From contig JBFWVA010000003.1 of assembly GCA_050246995.1 (NCBI GenBank), positions 417,149 through 481,148 on the forward strand: 64,000 nt of DNA. The letters are read 5' to 3'. Both the position numbers and the translations under genes were made by a program. Shown piece by piece: positions 50,521 to 58,617 of this stretch. Origin of the DNA: SHVO01 sp050246995. Its GTDB lineage: Bacteria; Pseudomonadota; Alphaproteobacteria; Rhodospirillales; Rhodospirillaceae. Under the pieces are notes generated by a model. The model had not been told where the DNA came from. It saw only the letters and a list, made by a program, of their open reading frames with translations, and ran no database searches. The stretch's first letter is position 1; each line of letters begins with the position of its first letter.

Positions 50521-50931
50521 ATAGGTGCGAGGGTGGGAGGACGTCATTTCGTGCCCGTGTCGCGTCGCGCGGTGGTTGGCACCAGGTACCCTCCACATCC
50601 TTAAGGCTACCCAGGCGCAACACAATTGTTGGCGCGGAATTGGGATTTTATAATTATCTTTAATTTACAATGACTTGTGTAGTGTGTCGCGCAGGGCACA
50701 CTCGCGCACATAAAGCATGTGCGCCAACCTGTGGATATTGTAACGCCTCCGAAAAGCACGTAATCAGCAGCCCGCGAGTGCCCTGGTAACAAGGGCCTCC
50801 AGGGAAAGCGTAGGCCCGATGGGCTTACGAGGGAGACTTAGTTCAGCAAATGCCGGGTGCCGACAGCAAGCGCAGTTCCGCGCTCAACGCTGCTGCATCC
50901 GACACTGCGCAAACCTCATGAAGGGGAATCC

Positions 50932-53838
50932 ATGACTGCATCTCGTCACGTAAAGGCGCATACGCTCGCCACGACTTCGGCGATCGCCATTCTGTTGTCC
51001 ACGGCAGCGCCGCATATCGCGAGCGCCCAACAGGCCGCTCAAGCACCGGCCGTCGTCGATGAAATCGTCGTCACCGGTTCGCGCATCGTGCGCGACGGAT
51101 ATGAAGCTCCGACCCCGGTCTCCGTGCTTGGCGCGGAAGAACTTAACTCGATGAACGCGAACAACATTGCTGATGCCGTGAATGCCCTCCCGGCCTTCAC
51201 CGGCTCGGTAAAGCCACGCAACATGACCGCGAATCTGAGCTCGGGCGCCGCCGGCGTGAATCAGCTCAACCTGCGCGGCATGGGCACGAACCGCACGCTC
51301 ATTCTGCTCGATGGCCAGCGCGTCATCAATTCGTCTCTCACCGCCAGCAACTCGGCGCCGGACATCAATTCGTTTCCGAACGGCCTGGTCCAGCGCGTTG
51401 ACGTCGTGACCGGCGGCGCCTCGGCGGCTTACGGCTCCGACGCGCTCTCGGGCGTCGTCAACTTCATCATCGACAAGGAATTCACCGGGATTAAGGGTGA
51501 AGTCCAGGGCGGCATGACCCAGTGGCGCGACGACAAGAACTACAACGTCTCGCTCACCGCCGGCACGCCGTTTGGCGGCGGTCGCGGTCACTTCCTGATC
51601 GCCGGCGAAGTCGGCTACATCGGCGGCATCGGCGGCGTTCCGCGTGACTGGAACGACAGCAGCGCAGCTATGGTCGTGAACCCTGCTTACACGGCGAACC
51701 CGACCGGCGGCGCGCCGCAGTATATTGTCGCTCGCGACGTCGGCCTTTCACGCGGCACCCCGGGCGGTGTGATCACTGCGTCCGGCGCGAACAATGCCCT
51801 GCGCGGCATCATGTTCGGCCCGGGCGGCACGCCCGCGCCATTTATCTTCGGTGTCGATGTCGGCAACAACTTTATGCAGGGCGGTGATTGGCGCGTTTCG
51901 CGTATCGACAACGGCCTCGACCTTGACCAGCGCATTAAGCGCTACGTCGGCTACAGCCGCCTCAGCTATGATGTCACCGACGATCTTACGGTGTTTTTCG
52001 ACGCCCAATGGGCGAATGCACATGCCGACAACACGTCGAATCCAAATCGCCGTCTCGGCAACAACACCATTCTCGTCGACAACGCGTTCATCCCGACCTC
52101 GGTACGCAGCCAAATGATCGCGTTGGGGCTGACCAGCTTCACGCTTGGTTCGACCAACGTCGATACGCTGCGTTTCCGCGCCGACAACCGCCGCACGCTT
52201 CGCCGATTCTCGGGCGGCGTCAACGGTGGCCTGAATGCGTTTGACACCGACTGGACGTGGAACGCCTACATCCAGCACAGCATGACGGGCCTCTCGCCGC
52301 GCACCCCACATGTGGGTATTACGGCGAACTATCTGAGAGCGATGGACGCTGTCGTCTCCGGCGGCAACATCGTTTGCCGCGTCAATGTCGACACGAACCC
52401 GGCCAATGACGATCCGAACTGCGTGCCCTTCAACGTTATGGGCATCGGCGTCAATAATCAGAAGGCGATCGATTATGTGACCGGTACGTCTTACCGTTAT
52501 GAGTCGCTGAAGCAGGACGTGATGGCCTTCAGCGTCAACGGTGAGCCGGTTGAACTTTGGGCCGGCCCGGCCTCGCTCGCGTTCGGTGTCGAACACCGCA
52601 AGGAGAGCGTGAAGGGCATCGCCAGTGCGCTGGACGAAGCAACGTCGTTCTTCGCCGGCAACTACCACGCCAGCTTCGGCTCTTTCCACGTGACGGAAGG
52701 TTTCGTCGAAACTCTCGTCCCGTTGGCGAAGGACGAAGAATGGGCGCGCAGCCTCGATCTTAACGCCGCCGTTCGTGCAACCAGCTACAGCACGTCTGGT
52801 TATGTCACCACCTGGAAGCTCGGCGTGAACTACACGCCGGTTGACGACATCCGCTTCCGTATGACGCGCTCACGCGATATCCGTGCCCCGAACCTCGGGG
52901 AGTTGTTCACGGCTGGGCAGACCAACTCGGGCAATCCGATCTTCGATCCGTTCAACAATCGTCAGCAGCCGTCTTCGTTCCGCCTTACGCGCGGTAATCC
53001 GAACCTTCTTCCGGAAAAGGCGGACACGACTGGTATCGGTATCGTTTTCTCGCCGACGTTCTTCCAAGGGTTCCAAGCGTCCGCGGACTTTTACAATATC
53101 GACGTGAAAGGCTCCGTGCAGGCGCCGGACGGTCAGACGCTCGTAAACCTCTGTTTCCAGGGCAATACCGCGCTGTGCTCGAACATCGAGCGTGATGCGG
53201 CCGGCCTGATCTTCCAGGTCGTCACGCGGCCTGAGAACCTGATCAGCCAGAAGGCGCAGGGGATCGATTTCGAAGCCAGCTACCGTATGCCGGGCGCGGT
53301 CATCAACGAGAGCTTGGACGGAAACTTCTCCGTTCGTGCGATGGCGACTCGCGTGCTGAAACTGCGGACGGTCAACACACAAGGCATCATGATCGACGGC
53401 ACGGGCGTGATCGGCGATTGGGGCGGGATCGCTCCGTTCGGCGGCAGCCTCTCCGCGCCGAAGTGGAAGGGCCTGATGACGTTCGGCTACGACGTCGATT
53501 CTTGGAACGTGCGCATGAACGTGCGTTACACGGGTGCGGGTAAGTACGACAACGGCAACTTTGTCGTCTGCTCCAGCGGTTGCCCGACGTCGATCTCCAA
53601 CAAGCCGACGCTGCGCGACAACAGCATCCCATCCGCGACGACACTCGACCTGTCCGCCGGCATCAAGCCGTTTGACGAATACAATGTCGAGATCTTCGGG
53701 ACGGTTGAGAACTTGCTCAACGCGGATCCGCCGATCATCGGCGGCAGCCTCACCGCCGCGTACTACAACGGCATGGGCAACAAGGACTACGACGTGATCG
53801 GCCGTCAGTATCGCGCCGGTATCCGCTTCCAGTTCTAA
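50932..53838 (+). CDS. TonB-dependent receptor, array copy 5 (most divergent)
   Basis: A 968-residue receptor. Signal peptide to about HIASAQQAAQAP, then DEIVVTGSRIVRDGYEAP, plug and barrel, ending IRFQF. It keeps the array framework (NQLNLRGMGTNRTLILLDGQ, NLGELFTAGQTNSG, LRFRMTRSRDIRAPN-like block) but differs at many barrel positions. It has no vicinal cysteines (TPAPFIFGVDVGNN), an altered first loop (GGIGGVPRDWNDSSAAM), and the C-terminal Cys pair as VVCSSGCPTSI. The ATG at 50932 follows GAAGGGGAATCC. It may be closest to the ancestor of the array or descend from an older duplication. Confidence 0.92.
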   Translation: MTASRHVKAHTLATTSAIAILLSTAAPHIASAQQAAQAPAVVDEIVVTGSRIVRDGYEAPTPVSVLGAEELNSMNANNIADAVNALPAFTGSVKPRNMTANLSSGAAGVNQLNLRGMGTNRTLILLDGQRVINSSLTASNSAPDINSFPNGLVQRVDVVTGGASAAYGSDALSGVVNFIIDKEFTGIKGEVQGGMTQWRDDKNYNVSLTAGTPFGGGRGHFLIAGEVGYIGGIGGVPRDWNDSSAAMVVNPAYTANPTGGAPQYIVARDVGLSRGTPGGVITASGANNALRGIMFGPGGTPAPFIFGVDVGNNFMQGGDWRVSRIDNGLDLDQRIKRYVGYSRLSYDVTDDLTVFFDAQWANAHADNTSNPNRRLGNNTILVDNAFIPTSVRSQMIALGLTSFTLGSTNVDTLRFRADNRRTLRRFSGGVNGGLNAFDTDWTWNAYIQHSMTGLSPRTPHVGITANYLRAMDAVVSGGNIVCRVNVDTNPANDDPNCVPFNVMGIGVNNQKAIDYVTGTSYRYESLKQDVMAFSVNGEPVELWAGPASLAFGVEHRKESVKGIASALDEATSFFAGNYHASFGSFHVTEGFVETLVPLAKDEEWARSLDLNAAVRATSYSTSGYVTTWKLGVNYTPVDDIRFRMTRSRDIRAPNLGELFTAGQTNSGNPIFDPFNNRQQPSSFRLTRGNPNLLPEKADTTGIGIVFSPTFFQGFQASADFYNIDVKGSVQAPDGQTLVNLCFQGNTALCSNIERDAAGLIFQVVTRPENLISQKAQGIDFEASYRMPGAVINESLDGNFSVRAMATRVLKLRTVNTQGIMIDGTGVIGDWGGIAPFGGSLSAPKWKGLMTFGYDVDSWNVRMNVRYTGAGKYDNGNFVVCSSGCPTSISNKPTLRDNSIPSATTLDLSAGIKPFDEYNVEIFGTVENLLNADPPIIGGSLTAAYYNGMGNKDYDVIGRQYRAGIRFQF

Positions 53839-53856
53839 GCGGCATCTTTGAGATTG

Positions 53857-53895
53857 AAGGGGCGGGACCGGGAAACCGGTCCCGCCTTTTTCATT
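53857..53895 (+). terminator. Terminator of TBDR 5, possibly bidirectional
   Basis: AGGGGCGGGACCGG pairs with CCGGTCCCGCCTT across GAAA, then TTTTCATTTT. The T-tract overlaps the stop codon region of the convergent cytochrome gene (stop at 53893-53891). Confidence 0.9.
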
Positions 53896-54382
53896 TTATG
53901 ATGCCGGCGGCGGAGAGTTCCTGCCGCCGGGCATTGGTGGCGGCTTGCGGAATCCGGCCGCCCGCGCGCGCGGCCTTGATGGTCTCGAGATTGACCATGG
54001 TGGCGTTTTTTACCGTGCCGCCCTCAGTCGCGAGATACTCGACGATGCTGAGAATCTCCTCGTCGGACACGTGCGGCACGCCGGGCATCACGCCGGTCAA
54101 CGGTACGTCATCGACCGTAATCGTCCCGGACATTCCCCAAAGGATCGCTTGCGCCATGAAGGCGGCGCCCTCGGCGCTGGATCCAATTTGCCCGACGCGG
54201 CCCATCAGGCGGGGAAAGGTGCCGGGGATGCCTTGCGCGTCAGCTTGATGGCACAGCGAGCAATGTTTGAGATAGCTGGCTTGACCGTCGGCGGACGCTT
54301 CGGAGGCGCCGAAAAGAACCGCAATGAAGGCCAAGCACCGCGCTAAGCGCGTTTCGCCGGATAAATCCAAAAATAGCTCCAC
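53891..54382 (-). CDS. Exported c-type cytochrome
   Basis: A class I cytochrome c of about 140-160 residues. A hydrophobic stretch RCLAFIAVLFGASEASADG is the likely signal peptide. The heme motif is CSLCH (YLKHCSLCHQADAQG) and the probable methionine ligand is in LTGVMPGVPH, with ILSIVEYLA as closing helix. The start is uncertain: no ATG exists, and the GTG at 54382 is taken, overlapping the end of the 2OG-oxygenase gene by 40 bases. A TTG start nearer the hydrophobic stretch is an alternative. The overlap implies co-transcription with the oxygenase gene. It probably carries electrons in the periplasm; the partner is unknown. Confidence 0.75.
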   Translation of the reverse strand: MELFLDLSGETRLARCLAFIAVLFGASEASADGQASYLKHCSLCHQADAQGIPGTFPRLMGRVGQIGSSAEGAAFMAQAILWGMSGTITVDDVPLTGVMPGVPHVSDEEILSIVEYLATEGGTVKNATMVNLETIKAARAGGRIPQAATNARRQELSAAGIIK

Positions 54383-54912
54383 ACGTACTTGCTTTCGCGC
54401 GCGGGTGACACGCCGCGGTGATAGTGGGTCCAATAGGGCGGGAAGAGAACGATCTTACCCGTCTCCGGTTTCACTTTAAGGCCGTCCACAAACTCCGTCT
54501 CGCCGGCCTCGGTAACATCATTGAGATACAAGAGCCCCGCAGCCACGCGGTCGGTGACGCTTCGTGTCGCGTCATAGTGCCAGTCGAAGCCTTGACCGGG
54601 GTCAACGCGTTCGATCATCGGCAACGTACAGTCGAGCCCTTCGGCATCCACCAGTTCGGCGAGGCCCCGATGCTTGGCCATATACTGTTCCATTGTCGCC
54701 CGCATGGCGGGAACGACCGTCATGAACAACGCCTCCCATTCCGCCGATTGACGGCTGATCGGGAGTTGCGTTCCGGACCTATACTCGTGATTCGCTGCCT
54801 TGCCTTCAACGATGACTCGGCTCGGATTGCGGGCGGGGTCGCGTTCGAAGCACGCAATGATTTTGCGGCAAAGGTCGGCCGATACAGCGCGCGGAAACTC
54901 TTCAATGAACAT
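54343..54912 (-). CDS. 2-oxoglutarate/Fe(II)-dependent oxygenase
   Basis: A 189-residue protein of the prolyl-4-hydroxylase-like 2OG-Fe(II) class. The iron ligands are H and D in GFDWHYDATRS and the distal H in THYHRGVSPARES, with R or K downstream suited for 2-oxoglutarate. LLYLNDVTEAGETEFVDGLKV and GKIVLFPPYWTHYH are typical of the fold. The start at 54912 (MFIEEFPRA) follows GGAAGAG; the longer frame to 54996 is not conserved-looking. It has no signal peptide, so it acts in the cytoplasm. It lies between the receptor array and the DUF1592 operon and overlaps the cytochrome gene. Confidence 0.85.
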   Translation of the reverse strand: MFIEEFPRAVSADLCRKIIACFERDPARNPSRVIVEGKAANHEYRSGTQLPISRQSAEWEALFMTVVPAMRATMEQYMAKHRGLAELVDAEGLDCTLPMIERVDPGQGFDWHYDATRSVTDRVAAGLLYLNDVTEAGETEFVDGLKVKPETGKIVLFPPYWTHYHRGVSPARESKYVWSYFWIYPAKRA

Positions 54913-55510
54913 CGCAACTCTTCCAAGGATGATCCGCGACAGAAAACCGGCGGGGCGGGTGTTGTAAACCCACATTTTGAGCTGCAGCGCACACAAGGTT
55001 CCTATAGGCGGCGTTTTGCCAGCCGGCTTTCTTCATTAGGCCGATTTCCGCCGATGAACTTCTTTCGACAGCCCTGAGAGTTCATAAAATATAGTTTATA
55101 TTCAAATGGATATATGATTTTTCTGAAGATCTATCTGAGTGGTATGGAAGTTGCGTATGGAGCTGTGGGAAGGGGAGGGACGCGCACGGTTTGCGCGTAA
55201 GCGTTCTGTCGCTCGCTTCGAACTTTGCACGCATGGTTGCGGTGCACCCAGAGGCGATGGAAAAGGTCACGGAACGCGTGTCGGAAGCTGCCTCGTAAGT
55301 ATCTGTAACTGTTGCCGGTTGGTCGGATTTTTTTGACAGAAAATCACGCCGATCTTATACGTTCCGCCGGCTACCGGTGGTATGATTAGGGGCTGTGGGG
55401 GATGAGGTGTCGGCGGCGCGCGGACACCCACGGATAGCCTTGTGAGGACCGGGAGGATCAGGAGGTTTTGCCCTCCTTTCCGGAGAGCTGTTGGGAGACA
55501 TGCGAGCGCT
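54913..55510 (+). promoter_or_regulatory. Intergenic region upstream of the DUF1592 operon
   Basis: A 598-base stretch between divergent genes with no convincing gene; small open frames in it lack signals. An AT-rich segment (55082-55135) is the likely promoter area of the 2OG-oxygenase gene. The plus strand carries the promoter at 55333-55361. Its transcript would contain GGTGTC...GACACC and GGAGG-TTTTGC-CCTCC hairpins and a 4-codon frame (ATG CGA GCG CTA TGA at 55500-55514) whose stop overlaps the next ATG. Confidence 0.45.
55333..55361 (+). promoter_or_regulatory. Sigma-70-type promoter of the DUF1592-to-transporter operon
   Basis: TTGACA (55333-55338), exactly 17 bases, TATACG (55356-55361). 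The -35 is perfect and the -10 matches 4 of 6. It is the best housekeeping promoter seen in the window and points to the DUF1592 gene at 55511, leaving a leader of about 140 bases. Confidence 0.65.
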
Positions 55511-57262
55511 ATGAAAGGTTCGGTTTCGTCCATGCGTGAGACTTTTATATCTGTGCTTCGTGGAGGCGCGGCGGCGTTCAGTTGTGCCTTTGTGTTGGCG
55601 AGCTGTTCCGCCCCGGCGAGCGACAGCACTCCAAAAGCCGCGGCGACGGCTGCCGCCTCTGCCACCGCCGAGCCGGTCACCGAAGGGACGCCAAAGCGTC
55701 TGCGCGCGCTTACCCAGGAGCAGTATCTCAATACGCTCGCCTATGTCTTCGGTCCTGACGTTCAACTCAATCCGAACTTCCCGCCCGCGCAGCGCACGGA
55801 AGGCTTGCTTGCGCTTGGTACAGGGCGCGGCGGCATCTCGTCGTCGCAGCTCGAGCTGTATCAGAAGGCCGCCGTCACGGTGGCGCAGCTGGTTGTGGAC
55901 GAAGATCGCCGTAAGTTCCTGCTGACCTGTACCCCCAAGGACGAGCAGGCCGCTGACGCCGCCTGTGCGGGTCAGTTCTTCTCGCACGTCGGGCGCTTGA
56001 TGCACCGCCGTCCACTGACCAAGGTCGAACTCGCGGAATATGTGGACGAGGCGGGCAAGGCCTCCACGTCGCTAAAGGACTTCTATCGCGGTCTCGCGGT
56101 CTCCATCGAAGCGATGTTGATCAGTCCCGATGTGTTGTTCGTGGTGGAATCCGCCGAAGCTGATCCGCGCAATGCCGGCAAGCAGCGTCTGGACGGTTAT
56201 TCGCTCGCCACGCGTCTGTCGCTGTTCCTGTGGAACGCTGCGCCGGACGACGAACTCCTGCGCGCCGCCGAGAAGGGCGAACTGCAGACGGCCAAAGGGC
56301 GTTTGAGGCAGATCGACCGCATGCTGGCCAGCCCGCGCCTGGAAAAGGGAATGCGCGCTTTCTTCGACGACATGTTCGCCTTCGACAGCTTCGCGGCGCT
56401 CGCAAAAGACGCGCAGATGTATCCGGTGTTCACCGGTGTGACGGCGACGGATGCGCGCGAGGAAACTCTGCGTGTGGCGGTCGACCACCTGATCACCAAG
56501 AACCGCGACTACCGCGATCTTTACACGACGCGCGAAACCTTCATCTCGCCGCGTCTGGCGGCGGTTTACAAGCTGCCCGCGACGCCGACTTGGTCGCGCT
56601 ACACCTTCCCGGAAGGCAGCCCCCGCGCGGGTATCCTTACGCATGTCAGCTTCCTTGCGGTGCATTCGCACCCGGTGCGCAGCTCCCCGACCATGCGCGG
56701 CAAGGCGCTGCGTGAATTGCTCCTCTGCCAACCGGTGCCGCCGCCGCCCGCGAACGTCGATTTCTCGGCGCTGGAGAACCCTAAAGCCACACTGAAAACC
56801 ACGCGTGACCGGGTGAACTTCCACTTGGAAAATCCGGTGTGCGCGGGCTGCCACAAGATCACCGACCCTATGGGCCTTGCGCTCGAGAACTTCGACGGTA
56901 TCGGCGCCTATCGCGAAACCGAAAAGGGCCAGAAGATCGACGCGAGCGGCGCCTTGGACGGCAAGCCGTTTACTGACGCTGTCGGCCTCGGCAAGGCGTT
57001 GCGCGATCATCCGGCGCTGCCATCTTGCCTTGTAAAGCGCGCTTTCGCTTATGGGTCCGGCTCGCCGACCACCAACGCCGACCGCCCGCTGCTCGCCTAC
57101 TTCACCGCAAAGTTCGGCGAGGAAGGCTACAAGCTGCCGGCGCTTCTGCGCACCATCACGATGAGCGACGCCTTCATCACCATCAGCCAACCCCAAGCTC
57201 CGGCCAGCGAGAAAACGGCGTACGTGCCGTCCGCGAGCGCCGTCGCTGCCAACACGAAGTAA
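55511..57262 (+). CDS. DUF1592/DUF1588/DUF1585 heme-motif lipoprotein
   Basis: A 583-residue exported protein. A lipoprotein-type signal ends in FVLASCSAPAS. The domain order follows the planctomycete-type cytochrome-like family: an N-terminal RLRALTQEQYLNTLAYVFG (DUF1587/1595-like), a large DUF1592 region (SLATRLSLFLWNAAPDDELL), DUF1588 with ENPVCAGCHKITDPMGLALE carrying the one CxxCH heme motif, and DUF1585 at the end (LPALLRTITMSDAFI). In Planctomycetes and myxobacteria such genes sit beside DUF1552 or DUF1501 genes, as here. No biochemical function is known. The start at 55511 overlaps a 4-codon upstream frame; 55532 is an alternative start. Confidence 0.88.
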   Translation: MKGSVSSMRETFISVLRGGAAAFSCAFVLASCSAPASDSTPKAAATAAASATAEPVTEGTPKRLRALTQEQYLNTLAYVFGPDVQLNPNFPPAQRTEGLLALGTGRGGISSSQLELYQKAAVTVAQLVVDEDRRKFLLTCTPKDEQAADAACAGQFFSHVGRLMHRRPLTKVELAEYVDEAGKASTSLKDFYRGLAVSIEAMLISPDVLFVVESAEADPRNAGKQRLDGYSLATRLSLFLWNAAPDDELLRAAEKGELQTAKGRLRQIDRMLASPRLEKGMRAFFDDMFAFDSFAALAKDAQMYPVFTGVTATDAREETLRVAVDHLITKNRDYRDLYTTRETFISPRLAAVYKLPATPTWSRYTFPEGSPRAGILTHVSFLAVHSHPVRSSPTMRGKALRELLLCQPVPPPPANVDFSALENPKATLKTTRDRVNFHLENPVCAGCHKITDPMGLALENFDGIGAYRETEKGQKIDASGALDGKPFTDAVGLGKALRDHPALPSCLVKRAFAYGSGSPTTNADRPLLAYFTAKFGEEGYKLPALLRTITMSDAFITISQPQAPASEKTAYVPSASAVAANTK

Positions 57263-57272
57263 GGAGCCCGTA

Positions 57273-58604
57273 ATGCACGACTTAAACAGACGTCGCGTCC
57301 TGCGCGGAATGTTGAACGGTGGGGCCGTAACGGTCGGTCTGCCGCTCCTGAACGTTTTCCTTAACGGAAACGGCAATGCGATGGCGGACGGCACCCCGCT
57401 GCCTGTGCGCTTCGGCACCTGGTATTGGGGCATGGGCATCAGCAAGAGCGTGTTCGTGCCGAAGCAGGCCGGCGCGAACTACGAGCTGCCGGAAGAAATC
57501 GAGTCCCTTAAGGACATCAAGCAGCACATCAACCTGTTCACCAACCTGACGGCCTATCGCGACGGTGCGTTCTTCTGTCACTACACCGGCTGGGTTGTTG
57601 CGCGTACCGGCGTTGCGCCGATGGTGCAGAACCAGTCGTTGGCGGAGAGTATCGACACGACCGTCGCGAACCAGATCGGCCGCACGACGCGTTTCAAGAG
57701 CCTGACGACGACCTCGACGGGCGATGTGCGCGACATCATTAGCTACGAAAGCCCGACGACGTCGAACTCGCCGGAGTTCTCGCCGGTGAATTTCTACACG
57801 CGTCTGTTCGGGCCGGACTTCCAGGATCCGAACGCACCGACCTTCACGCCGTCGCCGACGATCATGGTGCGCAAGAGCGCGCTGACCGGCGTCATGGACA
57901 AGATCAAGACGCTGGAGACCAAGGTGGGCGCCGAGGATAAGGCGCGCCTGGATCAGTACTTCACGGGGCTGCGTCACCTGGAAAACCAGTTCAACCAGCA
58001 ACTCACGAAACCGGAGCCGCGCGAAGCCTGCGTGAAGCCGAAAGCGGCGAAGGACATGGATACCGGCAGCGACTTCAAGTTGGTCGCCGACCGCCACAAC
58101 GTTATGACCGATCTCTTGACCATGGCGATCGCGTGCGATCAAAGCCGCGTGTTCAACATGATCTACTCGTACGGCTTCTCGAACACGACGAAGCCCGGCT
58201 ACGACAAGCCGCACCACACCTGCACGCACGAAGAACCGAAGGACGAGAAGCTGGGCTACCAGCCGAACGCCTCGTGGTTCGTGCGCCGCGCGATGGAATC
58301 GTGGGCGTACTACGTGAAAGCCTTCGCCAGCATCAAGGAAGGCGACGGCACGTTGCTCGACAACTGCTTCATCATGGGGAACAGCGACGTCTCGGACGCG
58401 CGTGTTCACTCGCTTGAGGAAATGGCGGCGTTCACCGCTGGTCGCATGGGCGGCAAGATCAAAACCGGTCTGCACATACCGTGCAACGGCGGCAAGATCA
58501 CCGACATCGGCTTCACCGGCCTCAAGGCGCTCGGCCTCGCGCAGAAAACCTGGGGCGGCAAGAGCAACGAGACCGACCGCGTCATCAGCGAAATCATCGC
58601 TTAA
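57273..58604 (+). CDS. Tat-exported DUF1552 protein
   Basis: A 443-residue protein with a twin-arginine-type signal (LNRRRVLRGMLNGGAVTVGL), so it is probably exported folded, perhaps with a cofactor. RFGTWYWGMGISKSVFVP, LTNLTAYRDGAFFCHYTGWV, TMAIACDQSRVFNMIYSYGF and LLDNCFIMGNSDVSDARVHS are characteristic of DUF1552. The fold may be related to the sulfatase/DUF1501 group, but no catalytic residue can be named. It starts 10 bases after the DUF1592 stop with AAGGAG before the ATG, and is the expected partner of that protein. Function unknown. Confidence 0.88.
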   Translation: MHDLNRRRVLRGMLNGGAVTVGLPLLNVFLNGNGNAMADGTPLPVRFGTWYWGMGISKSVFVPKQAGANYELPEEIESLKDIKQHINLFTNLTAYRDGAFFCHYTGWVVARTGVAPMVQNQSLAESIDTTVANQIGRTTRFKSLTTTSTGDVRDIISYESPTTSNSPEFSPVNFYTRLFGPDFQDPNAPTFTPSPTIMVRKSALTGVMDKIKTLETKVGAEDKARLDQYFTGLRHLENQFNQQLTKPEPREACVKPKAAKDMDTGSDFKLVADRHNVMTDLLTMAIACDQSRVFNMIYSYGFSNTTKPGYDKPHHTCTHEEPKDEKLGYQPNASWFVRRAMESWAYYVKAFASIKEGDGTLLDNCFIMGNSDVSDARVHSLEEMAAFTAGRMGGKIKTGLHIPCNGGKITDIGFTGLKALGLAQKTWGGKSNETDRVISEIIA

Positions 58605-58617
58605 GGGCCTTAACCGG

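Larger units (their letters stand above)
50311..50931 (+). promoter_or_regulatory. Leader of TBDR 5
   Basis: A 621-base stretch, the longest gap in the array, without a gene. It starts with the terminator of copy 4. A sigma-54-like element lies at 50505-50520. Downstream are AGTGTG...CACACT around 50680-50702 and GTAGGCCC-GAT-GGGCTTAC near 50810, both able to form hairpins. GAAGGGGAATCC precedes the ATG at 50932. If the sigma-54 site is used, the transcript leader is about 400 bases. Confidence 0.4.

Noticed and set aside
37411..53838. The receptor array considered as an assembly artefact or integron-like cassette array
   Set aside because: The copies differ throughout and have distinct leaders and terminators. 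No recombination sites, integrase or flanking direct repeats are visible.
55139..55336. A small plus-strand frame in the gap before the DUF1592 gene
   Set aside because: It has no ribosome-binding site, is Arg/Gly-rich and runs up to the promoter; nothing supports translation.
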